64,000 nt of DNA from Paenibacillus caui (GCF_019904135.1 NZ_JAIOGQ010000018.1:1-64000); one strand, 5' to 3'; shown: positions 1 through 7,610, counted from the stretch's first letter. Notes: generated by a model not told the origin, from the sequence alone. Translations and numbers: made by a program.

Positions 1-2
1 AT

Positions 3-98
3 AAGTGTAAATGCGGATTCGAAAAACATAGAGATTTAGTCGGTGCTATGAATATTCGATATGCACCTATGATTGATGGTAACAGTCAATCAGCCTAA
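3..98 (+). CDS. TnpB (IS605 OrfB) C-terminal end, truncated by the window edge
   Basis: This frame is open from the first bases and ends at TAA (96-98). The visible residues contain KCKCGF, the second half of the TnpB zinc ribbon, then HRD and AMNI, which match the conserved RuvC-III end of the family (CxCG...RDxxxAxNI). TnpB is an RNA-guided nuclease carried by IS200/IS605 elements. Only the last 31 codons can be seen, so whether the full gene is intact cannot be judged. The stop codon lies inside a 7-bp stem (CCTAAGA 94-100 with TCTTAGG 115-121), so coding and structured RNA parts overlap, as is typical of these elements. Confidence 0.7.
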   Translation, partial: KCKCGFEKHRDLVGAMNIRYAPMIDGNSQSA

Positions 99-253
99 GA
101 TGCTATATGCACTGTCTTAGGAGGGGCGATGAGATGCCCTCATCTTGAAGGCTGTTCAAAACAGAAATGGACTGCGAACGTTTAGTCATTCAAGAATCCC
201 ACCCGTCACACCGTAAGGTGTAGGGCTTGCGACTTTAGTCGTGGGAGTCTCAA
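94..253 (+). ncRNA. Candidate omega-RNA (reRNA) scaffold at the IS605 right end
   Basis: Consecutive stems can be drawn directly from the sequence: CCTAAGA/TCTTAGG (94-121), GATGAG/CTCATC (128-144), TTGAA/TTCAA (145-159), then the right-end hairpins at 198-245. In known TnpB systems the RNA spans the tnpB 3' end and the right end, and its guide is the genomic sequence immediately downstream. Here that guide would start at base 254 and cover the ribosome binding site of the next gene. The existence of the RNA is inferred from family knowledge; no promoter was identified. Confidence 0.45.
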
Positions 254-276
254 TACGATTCAGGAGTGATCCATCC

Positions 277-1074
277 ATGAAAATACGCCCGACTGCCATT
301 GAAGCGCTGACGAATATCGGCTTTTCCGAATACGAAGCGAAGGCCTACTTGGCTCTATTAATGCATCAGCCTGAAACGCCATACGAAATGGCCAAAAAAT
401 CCGGAATACCCACCTCCAAAATATACGAAGTCGTCCGGAAATTGGCGGAAAAAGGGTATATTCTCCCCGTTACCGACAACGAGGACGGGCGGCTGTATGC
501 CGCGATGGAGACGGATGAGCTCGCATCCAAAGAAACGCAAAAGATCGTCCAAAGTTTAGAGACGGTGTCCAAAACGATTGCGGATGAAAAAGCGAAAAGC
601 AATGAGCATTACATTTGGCCTCTGGCGACGAGCGAAGAAGCGCTGGCGAAGGCCGGACAAATGATCGAAACTGCCGAACGGGAACTATTAATCGCCATGT
701 GGCGGGAGGAATCCATTTCCCTTCTTCCGCACATTAGACAAGCTTCCGCAAGAGGAGTCCGCATCGCTGTCATTCATTACGGAGAGCATCAGATCGAAGA
801 TATCGGACCTGTCTACCGACATCCGATCGAGAACACGATTTACGAGGAGAAAGGCGGACGGATCCTGAACATTGTAGCGGATCGGGAACAATCCTTGACG
901 GCGACGTTCTGGACGAATGGGCAAGTCGAGGGCGGCTGGACTCGAAATAAAGCTTTCGTTACGGTAACGGAGGATTATATTCGCCATGACATCTATGTCC
1001 TCAAAATCGAGCAACGGCTGGAACCCAAAATAACCGATTGGTCCTCTTTGCGAAACGTGTTCACCGATTCTTAG
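277..1074 (+). CDS. TrmB-family transcriptional regulator
   Basis: This 265-residue protein has an N-terminal winged helix-turn-helix (about residues 5-65, including SEYEAKAYLALL and IPTSKIYEVVRKLAEKGY) typical of the TrmB sugar-sensing regulators. A C-terminal domain of about residues 105-240 resembles the effector/PLD-like domain of the family. ATG 277 is chosen because an AGGAG motif at 262-266 precedes it; an in-frame GTG at 241 lies inside the IS right end and is rejected. The gene stands alone, only 23 bp downstream of the IS605 boundary, so its native promoter may have been displaced and it may rely on sequence in the element. Its regulated target is not adjacent and the ligand is unknown. 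Confidence 0.75.
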   Translation: MKIRPTAIEALTNIGFSEYEAKAYLALLMHQPETPYEMAKKSGIPTSKIYEVVRKLAEKGYILPVTDNEDGRLYAAMETDELASKETQKIVQSLETVSKTIADEKAKSNEHYIWPLATSEEALAKAGQMIETAERELLIAMWREESISLLPHIRQASARGVRIAVIHYGEHQIEDIGPVYRHPIENTIYEEKGGRILNIVADREQSLTATFWTNGQVEGGWTRNKAFVTVTEDYIRHDIYVLKIEQRLEPKITDWSSLRNVFTDS

Positions 1075-1110
1075 CGGCTACGCCTGGTAACGATAAAAGG
1101 TTGCACACAA

Positions 1111-1135
1111 AAGAAAATGACCCCGGAAGGGTCAT
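1111..1135 (-). terminator. Rho-independent terminator of the leftward ORF at 1138-1434
   Basis: The stem ATGACCC/GGGTCAT (1117-1135) has a 5-base loop and, on the minus strand, is followed by a U-rich run (A-rich 1111-1117 on the plus strand). It lies directly after the stop of the minus-strand ORF, and may also limit rightward read-through from the TrmB gene. Confidence 0.65.
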
Positions 1136-1137
1136 CA

Positions 1138-1434
1138 TCATAGTTCTACGGGAAGTCCGCTTAGCTGGTCGTAGAAAGGTTTCGCATACCCGCTCACATC
1201 GGCAAAACCGGTTCCGTCCGCATAATGAACCGTCGCTCCGAAATGCCAACTTCCTTGCCGTTGCATCGAGCCGTCCCGATCAGACATGCTTTCCCATTCG
1301 CCTACCGTCAGTTTGCCACCGTCGCTGCTGAAAGCCGACACTTTCCTGCAGCCTTGTTCGAGCGCGCCAAGGACAATGTAGCTGAAGGATTCTTCGGATT
1401 TATAAGTCAGTAATAACTCTTCAGGAGGGATCAA
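1138..1434 (-). pseudogene. Probable 5'-truncated remnant of an unidentified gene
   Basis: This 98-codon frame has protein-like composition (for example SDGGKLTVGEWESMSDRDGS and GSWHFGATVHYADG) and ends right beside a terminator of matching direction, both signs of a once-real gene. Its only usable start is TTG 1434, without a convincing ribosome binding site, and the frame continues upstream into the AT-rich gene at 1438, which is divergent. I do not recognise the family. The simplest reading is a C-terminal remnant left when the AT-rich neighbour was inserted. It could also be a short intact gene. Confidence 0.4.
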
Positions 1435-1437
1435 ATT

Positions 1438-1908
1438 TTGAGAAAAATACCCGTTGTTCCAGGGAAATCAATAGGCCTAGCAAAACTTGGGATGAACGAA
1501 AATGAGATCAATCAACTCATAAGAGACAGTGGTATTTGGTATAGAGTAGAGTATACTGATGGTTTGGCAAGCTTTATCGAGGTTCCGCCCGATGATACAG
1601 AGGGGTTCTTTTTTCATGAAATTGATCTATTCCGAACAAAAGTAAGAGAGTTAGTTTCCCAGTTGGATAGTATTTCACCGTATGATAAGAAACATCCAGC
1701 ATTAGGCTCTACGTATGTTTTCCCTGAAATTGGACTTTCCCTTTGGAGATCCAGTAGAACAATCGAAGAGGATATTCATAAGGATTGGTTCAAAGAGCTC
1801 CCGCTTGATCTACAAGAAGATGAACTGAAATTTCTGTATTTTGAATCTGTAGGTGTTTTTAGAGTAGAGGATAAAAGATATACAAGCTATGACTTGTACA
1901 CTTTTTAA
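1438..1908 (+). CDS. Hypothetical protein, AT-rich, probably acquired
   Basis: This is a 156-residue acidic soluble protein with no signal peptide or membrane segment. It starts at TTG 1438, 9 bases after AGGAGGG (1422-1428). Its N-terminus has a PGKSIGLAKLGMNENEINQL stretch; a similar PGxSIGxxxLGM opening is seen in small Firmicute proteins of unknown role, some near toxin or immunity genes, but I cannot assign a function. Base composition is visibly more AT-rich than the genes after 2500. Its ribosome binding site lies inside the divergent remnant at 1138-1434, which supports recent insertion. No partner gene is visible nearby. Confidence 0.5.
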   Translation: MRKIPVVPGKSIGLAKLGMNENEINQLIRDSGIWYRVEYTDGLASFIEVPPDDTEGFFFHEIDLFRTKVRELVSQLDSISPYDKKHPALGSTYVFPEIGLSLWRSSRTIEEDIHKDWFKELPLDLQEDELKFLYFESVGVFRVEDKRYTSYDLYTF

Positions 1909-2051
1909 AATCAAACTCAGCAGTAATAGTGCAATTTAGTGATCGTGCCTAATTAAATGGCCTTCGAGGAATAATGGTCAAGGCCTGATTTAGCGGATAT
2001 TGAAAAAGCGAGGCTGCAAGCTGAAGACAGAACTCAACCGGGCATTAAATA

Positions 2052-2290
2052 CTATTTGCTCTCGTTGATAACAAATAAAACACCACTAAGAATCAGGATG
2101 GAGCCGATCCAGAACGTTACACCTATGTCCTCTCCTAAAACAAGCCATCCGAGTAATGTCCCAACCACGGGCTGAAAGAAGAACAATAGCCCTCCGCTTG
2201 AGGCGTTAAGCAGCTGCAATCCGCGATTCCAAAGCTGAAAACGCCGATTGTCGCTAAACAAACCAAAAGTCCTAACCAAGTGTTTTTCAT
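2052..2290 (-). pseudogene. EamA/DMT-family transporter, destroyed by an internal deletion
   Basis: Reading leftward from ATG 2290, which has GGAG about 9 bases upstream, gives MKNTWLGLLVCLATIG, a typical first membrane helix of an EamA (drug/metabolite transporter) protein. The frame then breaks. A second frame gives the C-terminal end of the same family, with SGGLLFFFQPVVGTLLGWLV, the LGE motif and a final helix ending in INESK. Intact family members have about 300 residues and ten helices, so roughly 200 central codons are missing and the two ends are joined out of frame. The gene cannot make a transporter. Confidence 0.7.
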
Positions 2291-2440
2291 TTAAGTATCA
2301 CTCCACTAAGGGTGGAAAAGTGCTACGGGTGCATCGTTCTCAAATAATGGAGCCCGGTACATGTTCATTCACCTCGAGTCCAATTGAATCTGTTTTCTAA
2401 CAATGATAAGTATATTGAGAATTCAGAATAAATAAGTTGG

Positions 2441-2468
2441 TTAAAAATGGAACATAAACTGGTATAAT
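2441..2468 (+). promoter_or_regulatory. Probable sigma-A promoter of the MFS gene (extended -10)
   Basis: TATAAT at 2463-2468 is preceded by TGG, forming an extended -10 (TGnTATAAT). A weak -35 (TTAAAA, 2441-2446) lies 16 bases upstream. No other gene start lies between it and the MFS gene. Confidence 0.5.
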
Positions 2469-2538
2469 ATCCCTGAAAGGACAGCCATTAGGGTGTGAAT
2501 GCTAGTGGCGGGTTTAAACGAGAAGGGGGATTTTTATA

Positions 2539-3810
2539 TTGATCAAAAGAATCAGGCTTGCCTCATCAAGCCTATGGAACAACCTGAATTTCAGACAGTT
2601 ATGGATCGGTCAAACAGTTTCTGTAATGGGGTCGCAAATTACGTTCATGGCCATCCCGCTTATCGCGGTCGTTATGCTTCAGGCGGATGCCGCGCAAATG
2701 GGTCTGCTGACAGCAGCCTCCACGGCTCCTTTTTTTATTATCGGTTTATTTGCCGGAGTCTGGGTTGACCGGGTAAATCGTCTTCCTATCCTCATTTACT
2801 CCAATCTGATCGCTGCGCTAATTTTAGCGCTCATCCCTGTTTTGAACGGGCTTCAGCTGCTGAATATGTGGCTGCTTTGTCTGATCGCTTTTTTGACGGC
2901 CTCATGCTCGATGATTTTTCAGTTTGCTTACCAGTCTTTCCTGCCGACTATCGTGAGCAAAGAAGCATTGACGGAAGGAAACAGCAAGCTGGAGGCTACC
3001 CGTGCTACGACTCAATTTGTCGGGCCCAGCGCAGCCGGATCGCTGATTCAGGTTTTAAGCGCTCCGGTAGCCATTTTAGTAGATGTCCTTACATACATTG
3101 TATCCATCTTTTTCTTTAGGAGAATCAAGGCTAACGAAGTCAAACCGTCATTGCCCAGAAAAGGCATGCTGAAACAAATTACAGGCGGTTTTGCGCATAT
3201 TTTTACCAGCCCTTTTCTGCGGACCATTTCGCTCACTACCGCCATCCTCAATTTTTCCCGCTGTGCATTCGATGCGGTCTATATGCTTTTTCTGGTGCAA
3301 AATCTTTCCGTAAATCCGGCCCAGATCGGTTTGATCTATGGTGTCGGGAGTGTCGGCTCCATTGCGGGAGCCTTGCTTTCAAATCGGCTGGCCCAAAAAA
3401 TAGGCATAGGCTCTGCGATTATCGGTGCTGCCGTCATGATTGGAGCAGGTCTGATGATGGTTTCTTTTGCGGCGGGTAATTTCTATTTGATTCTGCCTTT
3501 GCTGTTTTTGGCTCAAATGTGTTCTTCCTTGGGCAATTCCGTTTATTTTATCACCCAGGTCAGTATAAGACAGGCCGTGACGCCCAATGAGATTATGGGG
3601 CGGGTGAATGCCACGCAGCTTTTTATCAGCCGCGGCGCAATTCCGCTGGGAGCATTGCTGGGGGGGATCGCGGGATCGTGGCTCGGGCTTCGCTGGACGA
3701 TCTTCTTGGCAGGCTGTCTGTCTCTTTGTTCCGTTGCCCTATTGATGCTGTCTCCTGTCCGTACCGTTAACCGCTCGGCGGAGCTGATCGCACAGCAAGA
3801 AAGTGCGTGA
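2539..3810 (+). CDS. MFS transporter, DHA3-type (macrolide/siderophore exporter-like)
   Basis: The 423-residue protein has about twelve hydrophobic segments and the MFS motif A region GVWVDRVNRLPIL near residues 73-85. The opening FRQLWIGQTVSVMGSQITFMAIPL is characteristic of the DHA3 (MFS_3) drug and siderophore exporters. Such proteins use the proton gradient to expel hydrophobic compounds across the cytoplasmic membrane. The start is TTG 2539, eight bases after AGAAGGGGGA. The gene is monocistronic, converging on the LURP-like gene with a shared terminator. The substrate cannot be deduced. Confidence 0.85.
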   Translation: MIKRIRLASSSLWNNLNFRQLWIGQTVSVMGSQITFMAIPLIAVVMLQADAAQMGLLTAASTAPFFIIGLFAGVWVDRVNRLPILIYSNLIAALILALIPVLNGLQLLNMWLLCLIAFLTASCSMIFQFAYQSFLPTIVSKEALTEGNSKLEATRATTQFVGPSAAGSLIQVLSAPVAILVDVLTYIVSIFFFRRIKANEVKPSLPRKGMLKQITGGFAHIFTSPFLRTISLTTAILNFSRCAFDAVYMLFLVQNLSVNPAQIGLIYGVGSVGSIAGALLSNRLAQKIGIGSAIIGAAVMIGAGLMMVSFAAGNFYLILPLLFLAQMCSSLGNSVYFITQVSIRQAVTPNEIMGRVNATQLFISRGAIPLGALLGGIAGSWLGLRWTIFLAGCLSLCSVALLMLSPVRTVNRSAELIAQQESA

Positions 3811-3918
3811 CACCAAAGGGCGCTCAAACCCGAAAATCTCCTTGAAGCGCAGGCAGTGCCCTGTGCTTTTTCATGACTTCCCGCATATAATGGAACCCCC
3901 TTGGCGGATTTCGTCACA

Positions 3919-3956
3919 AATCAAAAAATCCGCTCCGCGCGGATTCTTGATTTTTT
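3919..3956. terminator. Bidirectional terminator between convergent genes
   Basis: Stem AATCCGC (3927-3933)/GCGGATT (3939-3945) is flanked by AATCAA/TTGATT. There is a T run on the plus strand (3951-3956) and an A run before the stem that serves the minus strand. Confidence 0.8.
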
Positions 3957-3988
3957 ATCGTTTTCGTTTCCCGTTCGTTGAACATCGA

Positions 3989-4486
3989 TCAGGTTGCGCT
4001 GTTTGCCGCTGCTTGGTGCCTTTTCTGAATTTGGTGCATTCCCATGATCACCGTCACAAGCTCGTAAGTATTCAAATCAGCACATTGATTGTTCAGAAGA
4101 AAAGCACCTGAAGAAAACCAACCATTTACTTGTTTGAAACTGGCCACAATACCGGATTCATCGGATATCTCATATTCCCTTGAAAACGCCGGGGATGTTA
4201 TTTCGTAACTCCCTCGTCCTTGGGTTTCATATGTGAATTTCTTGGTGAAAAATGCAACTCTGCTTCGGAGTACGCCGAGCGGTCTTCCATCGCCACCGGT
4301 AACCTCCCATTTGCCTGAGAAGAACGGAAAATGCCCTTTGCACAGCAGCTGGCCATTCTGCCCATACACATCGATCGCCGAGCTAAAAGCGCTCTTCAAA
4401 TCTAGATGGCCGACATTTTCTCCCTGTTCATTCAGAATCTCCGTAACACCGGTACTAAAAAAATTATCCCGAAAATACAGATTCAA
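3989..4486 (-). CDS. LURP-one/tubby C-terminal-like protein
   Basis: This 165-residue protein is rich in beta strands. Repeated short segments such as YFRDNFFSTGVTEI, AIDVYGQNGQLLC and YEISDESGIVASFKQ fit the LURP-one-related/YxjI (tubby-like barrel) family, proposed to bind membrane lipids. Start TTG 4486 is chosen because AGGAGG lies eight bases upstream; an in-frame ATG at 4528 has no binding site. It lies downstream of the TetR gene in the same direction, 79 bp away, and could be transcribed with it. The family call is from pattern recognition only. Confidence 0.6.
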   Translation of the reverse strand: MNLYFRDNFFSTGVTEILNEQGENVGHLDLKSAFSSAIDVYGQNGQLLCKGHFPFFSGKWEVTGGDGRPLGVLRSRVAFFTKKFTYETQGRGSYEITSPAFSREYEISDESGIVASFKQVNGWFSSGAFLLNNQCADLNTYELVTVIMGMHQIQKRHQAAANSAT

Positions 4487-4565
4487 TAACCTCGCCTCCT
4501 TCTGGAATACTGCGATGCAGAGGATCATGGTTTACAATTATTCCCAATCATTCTTCAACTATTGT

Positions 4566-5240
4566 TCAGTCATTGCCTTTCCCAAGGCCATGCAAAATGA
4601 GCTTAATCGCTTGCTCCGTTTCGGCTTCCTCATCCCAGGGATCGTCCGGGAACAGAAGAAACTTTTCGGCAAATAAACCTATAATGGTAGATGCCATGAA
4701 ACGCACGGCCATTTCAGGCGAAATATCTTTAAGCTGTCCCTGCTGTTGATAATAAACGATAACCTTGCGGATTCGGGCGGCAATTGGAGCTCCGACCCGC
4801 TGAATGAAGGCTTTCTTCAGTTCGGGCTGAAACGGAATTTCCTGGATGAGAATCTTGATGACTTTCATATGTTTGCGCGCAAAGGCGATACGGTTGGCAA
4901 TAACGGCCCTCAGAAAATCCTCGAATGTATCGTAAACCGGATCAAGCACTTCTTTGAGATTATTGATGATAAACGGAGCTACCAGTCTGCCCATAAGCGG
5001 CGATACAATCGAAAGAAGCAGGTCCTTTTTTGTCTTGTAATGCCGGAAAATGGTTCCTTCCGCTACGCCCGCACGCTGGGCAATCTCGCTTGTCGATGCG
5101 GACGCATAGCCTTTTTCGGCAAAAATTTCAACGGCGGATTGGATAATTTTCAGCTGCTTGGCCGTCATTTTGCGATCCTCATCCAACAGGGACAGCTCCT
5201 GCAGCCATTGTTCAATCTCCTGATCCTGCTGACGAGTCAT
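4566..5240 (-). CDS. TetR/AcrR-family repressor of the adjacent ABC exporter
   Basis: The 224-residue protein has an N-terminal helix-turn-helix at about residues 27-72, including EIFAEKGYASASTSEIAQRAGVAEGTIFRHYKTK (split here: EIFAEKGYASASTSE, then IAQRAGVAEGTIFRHY). The C-terminal part is the helical ligand-binding and dimerisation domain. It is the third gene of a leftward operon after an ABC ATPase and its permease (gap 54 bp), a classic arrangement for a drug-responsive autoregulated exporter. A palindrome in the operon leader (7085-7100) is the likely operator. The inducing ligand is unknown. Confidence 0.85.
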   Translation of the reverse strand: MTRQQDQEIEQWLQELSLLDEDRKMTAKQLKIIQSAVEIFAEKGYASASTSEIAQRAGVAEGTIFRHYKTKKDLLLSIVSPLMGRLVAPFIINNLKEVLDPVYDTFEDFLRAVIANRIAFARKHMKVIKILIQEIPFQPELKKAFIQRVGAPIAARIRKVIVYYQQQGQLKDISPEMAVRFMASTIIGLFAEKFLLFPDDPWDEEAETEQAIKLILHGLGKGND

Positions 5241-5294
5241 GGCCTTTCCCCTTTCTGGTATTCATCACCCTTTCAATCATTTTAACATACCCGC

Positions 5295-6326
5295 CTAGAT
5301 TTTGCGGTGTTTCCGAAGCGCGAGGATGTTCAGCACCGTAAACAGCAGACAGAATCCAAGCAGAACATATACGCTCTGCGCTATGGCGCTCCAGCCTTGT
5401 CCCCTGATCATTACGTCGCTAAGTCCCTGCGCACCGTAGTACATAGGCATAACTACCCGGCAGGCGGCCAGCCAGTCAGGCAGCGTATCCAGATTGAACA
5501 ATCCGGAGAGAAACAGCTGCGGGACGATAATGAGCGGTATAAACTGAATCATTTGCAATTCATTGTTGGCGTAAGCGGAAAGCAGCGTCCCCAGCGTGAG
5601 GGCGGTTAATGACAGCAGCAGCGTAAGCAGCAGCACATAGCCGAAGGAACCTGCCATCACGATCCCAAGCACTTTGATGCTGTACCAGGTAATGAGCAGG
5701 GCTTGGGCGATGGTGAACAGCCCGAACCCGCCTACGTAGCCGAGCACAATTTCCGAACGTCTGACGGGGGAGGCGAGCAGCCGCTCCAGCGTTCCGGTCG
5801 TCCGTTCCCTCAGGAAAGCGACGCCTGCGATCAGGAATACGAAGAAGAAAATAAAAAATCCGATTAAAACGGGTCCGAGATGATCAATGGTGCTCATGTC
5901 TCCGGAGCCATGCAAATAGGTGATTTCGGGCTTCGCCGCATCGGCTCCCGGATTTTGACCGGAAAGGGCGCTCTGCATCAGCTCCATGACCGAACGATTG
6001 GCGGTGGGGTCGCTTCCTTCAAGCCTTATGGCAGGCGCCTTATGATTCCCGGCGGAGACAACCGCATCGATTTCCTGTCCTTGCAGCGCTTTTTCAGCCT
6101 GATCCGAGCTGTCGTAAACGATGACCTTGGCGTCTTGCTTCTCCAGCATGGCGGCTAGAGCTGTAGAATTGCCGGTGATCCCGATCCGGGGAACGTAATC
6201 TTTGCCGTTAAAGACCAGATTCATGAGGGTCAGCACCAGAAGCGGAGCAATGAACATAAGCGCAACCGTCCGTTTGTCCCGCCGGAACTGCCGCAAAATG
6301 CGGAGCATAATGGCCCAGGTTCTCAT
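5295..6326 (-). CDS. ABC-2 type exporter permease
   Basis: The 343-residue membrane protein has one N-terminal helix, a long extracytoplasmic loop (about residues 45-165) and five C-terminal helices, the layout of ABC2_membrane_3/YhgE-YbhR-type permeases. The motif FLRERTTGTLERLLASP near residues 170-190 is the conserved segment preceding the core helices. It overlaps the ATPase stop by four bases (ATGA), indicating translational coupling, and has its own GAGGTG site. With the ATPase it should form a dimeric exporter of hydrophobic compounds; the substrate is not evident. Confidence 0.85.
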   Translation of the reverse strand: MRTWAIMLRILRQFRRDKRTVALMFIAPLLVLTLMNLVFNGKDYVPRIGITGNSTALAAMLEKQDAKVIVYDSSDQAEKALQGQEIDAVVSAGNHKAPAIRLEGSDPTANRSVMELMQSALSGQNPGADAAKPEITYLHGSGDMSTIDHLGPVLIGFFIFFFVFLIAGVAFLRERTTGTLERLLASPVRRSEIVLGYVGGFGLFTIAQALLITWYSIKVLGIVMAGSFGYVLLLTLLLSLTALTLGTLLSAYANNELQMIQFIPLIIVPQLFLSGLFNLDTLPDWLAACRVVMPMYYGAQGLSDVMIRGQGWSAIAQSVYVLLGFCLLFTVLNILALRKHRKI

Positions 6327-7057
6327 TTGGCTTCACCTCCAAATTGAATAAAGGCTTCTTCGATCGTGGCAGCGCCGGTCGTCCGCAGAAGCCCGGCCGG
6401 AGTACCCTCAGCAATGATATGTCCGCTGCGAATCATGGCCAGGCGGTCGCATTTCTCCACTTCATCCATGACATGGGTCGTCAGCACAACGGTGGTACCC
6501 CGTTCATTCAGCGCCTTAAGCTCTGCCCAGATCGACTGGCGCAGCAGCGGGTCAATCCCGACGGTAGGCTCATCAAGCAGCAGAATCGGCGGTTCATGCA
6601 GCAGGGCGATCGCCAGCGACAGGCGCCGCTTCATTCCGCCCGAGTACTGCTGAACTCTTTTGCCCAGGTGCTCTTCCAGATTCACAAGCTGCGCCGTTTC
6701 CAGAATCCGCTGCGTTCTTCGTTTGCCGCTCAAGCCGTACAGGGCGGCGAAGAACTCCATGTTTTCCCGGGCGGTCAGCTCATTGTACAAGGCGTCGGCC
6801 TGAGCCATATAGCCAATTTCCTTAAGCATGGACAGTTTGGGCAGCCGTGTGCCGAGGAGCTTCACCTCCCCGGAGGAAGGGGCGTCGATCCCGGCGAGCA
6901 TCTTCACCAGAGTCGTTTTTCCGGAGCCGGACGGTCCAAGCAGCCCGAAGGTTTCAGCCGGCATAATCTCCAGATTGATATCGCTGAGAATAGTTTTGCC
7001 CGCGAACGACCGGCTGACCTGGCTGGCCGATAGAACGGGGGAAGCGGAGGTTTGCAC
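6323..7057 (-). CDS. ABC exporter ATP-binding subunit
   Basis: The protein has Walker A GPSGSGKTT, signature YSGGMKRRLSLA, Walker B ILLLDEPTVGIDP and the H-loop TTHVMDE, all intact, as in DrrA/CcmA-type ATPases paired with ABC-2 permeases. GTG 7057 is chosen as the start because AAGGATG lies about nine bases upstream. The open frame extends to 7201, but that would run through the operator and the probable -10. It is the first gene of the ATPase-permease-TetR operon. Confidence 0.85.
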   Translation of the reverse strand: MQTSASPVLSASQVSRSFAGKTILSDINLEIMPAETFGLLGPSGSGKTTLVKMLAGIDAPSSGEVKLLGTRLPKLSMLKEIGYMAQADALYNELTARENMEFFAALYGLSGKRRTQRILETAQLVNLEEHLGKRVQQYSGGMKRRLSLAIALLHEPPILLLDEPTVGIDPLLRQSIWAELKALNERGTTVVLTTHVMDEVEKCDRLAMIRSGHIIAEGTPAGLLRTTGAATIEEAFIQFGGEAK

Positions 7058-7084
7058 AAAAATCACATCCTTATTTTTAGAAAA

Positions 7085-7100
7085 TGAGTGATTACTCACT
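7085..7100. promoter_or_regulatory. Candidate TetR operator in the exporter operon leader
   Basis: Two overlapping perfect-arm palindromes are present: TGAGT-GATT-ACTCA (7085-7098) and AGTGA-TTAC-TCACT (7087-7100). They lie between a CATAAT-like -10 (7106-7111, minus strand) and the ribosome binding site, where repressor binding would block transcription. Assignment to the operon's own TetR is an inference. Confidence 0.55.
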
Positions 7101-7172
7101 TCAATTATGAGTTCATTGTAAGCCCTGGGGCGGGAAAAGTAAATAGCCGAATTTTCTTCTAACAACAAGACG

Positions 7173-7198
7173 AAAAAAACCGGCGTAAATACGCCGGT
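7173..7198 (-). terminator. Terminator downstream of the PilZ gene
   Basis: Hairpin ACCGGCGT-AAAT-ACGCCGGT (7179-7198) is followed on the minus strand by a run of T (plus-strand A at 7173-7179). It separates the PilZ gene from the exporter operon. Confidence 0.8.
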
Positions 7199-7232
7199 CA
7201 AAATCCAGTCTCCATCATGTCTAAAAAGTCTA

Positions 7233-7610
7233 TTACATCACTTTTATTTTTCGCTCGGCTGCGAGGGTACGCAGCTCCACATTGACTTTCTCTTTCTCCT
7301 CAGCACTCATCTGCAATTGAACTCCATAATACTGGTACGGGCTTTCCAGTTCCCGCTGCCACCGGATTCGGCCGGGAAATACAAACGGCTCGTCATTCAA
7401 CTGCATATGCACCAAACATTCTATGGAATGGTCGGCAGCATGCAAATCTAGCTGACTACGGATTTTACAGCCATTCTTACTGATGTCAAGCAGTTCCACC
7501 TGGGCCAGCCTGCCTGTTACCGGCATCCGGTCGATGGCAGTAATTTCGATCCGGCAATCAAGCGGCGCTTCCATCGAGTAACGAAACGGTTCTTTTCTGC
7601 GTGTAACCAT
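7233..7610 (-). CDS. PilZ-domain protein (possible c-di-GMP receptor)
   Basis: This 125-residue protein consists of a PilZ domain. The second ligand motif (D/N)xSxxG is present as DISKNG near residue 70. The first motif, normally RxxxR, reads KEPFR (within RRKEPFR), so a lysine replaces the first arginine and binding strength is uncertain. ATG 7610 follows GGAGG by eight bases; the longer TTG start at 7628 lacks a site. PilZ proteins of this size in Firmicutes often modulate motility or exopolysaccharide in response to c-di-GMP. No motility gene is adjacent. Confidence 0.75.
   Translation of the reverse strand: MVTRRKEPFRYSMEAPLDCRIEITAIDRMPVTGRLAQVELLDISKNGCKIRSQLDLHAADHSIECLVHMQLNDEPFVFPGRIRWQRELESPYQYYGVQLQMSAEEKEKVNVELRTLAAERKIKVM

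Larger units (their letters stand above)
1..253 (+). mobile_element. Right part of an IS200/IS605-family insertion sequence
   Basis: The window opens inside this element. It carries the last codons of a TnpB gene and then about 155 bases of structured non-coding right end. CCCAC at 198-202 can pair with GTGGG at 241-245, enclosing ACACC/GGTGT (208-221) and GACT-TT-AGTC (231-240). The sequence TCAA at 250-253 matches the right cleavage tetranucleotide of IS608/ISDra2-type elements, so the boundary is placed after base 253. The family assignment rests on the TnpB zinc-finger motif plus this right-end layout. Whether a TnpA transposase exists lies outside the window. Confidence 0.7.

Noticed and set aside
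241-276. Longer start (GTG 241) for the TrmB-family gene
   Set aside because: It would begin inside the IS right-end hairpin and bypass the AGGAG site at 262-266.
1960-2051. Short coding-like stretch on the plus strand (around ADIEKARLQAEDRTQPGIK)
   Set aside because: An in-frame stop lies just upstream, no start codon is available and it is too short to assign.
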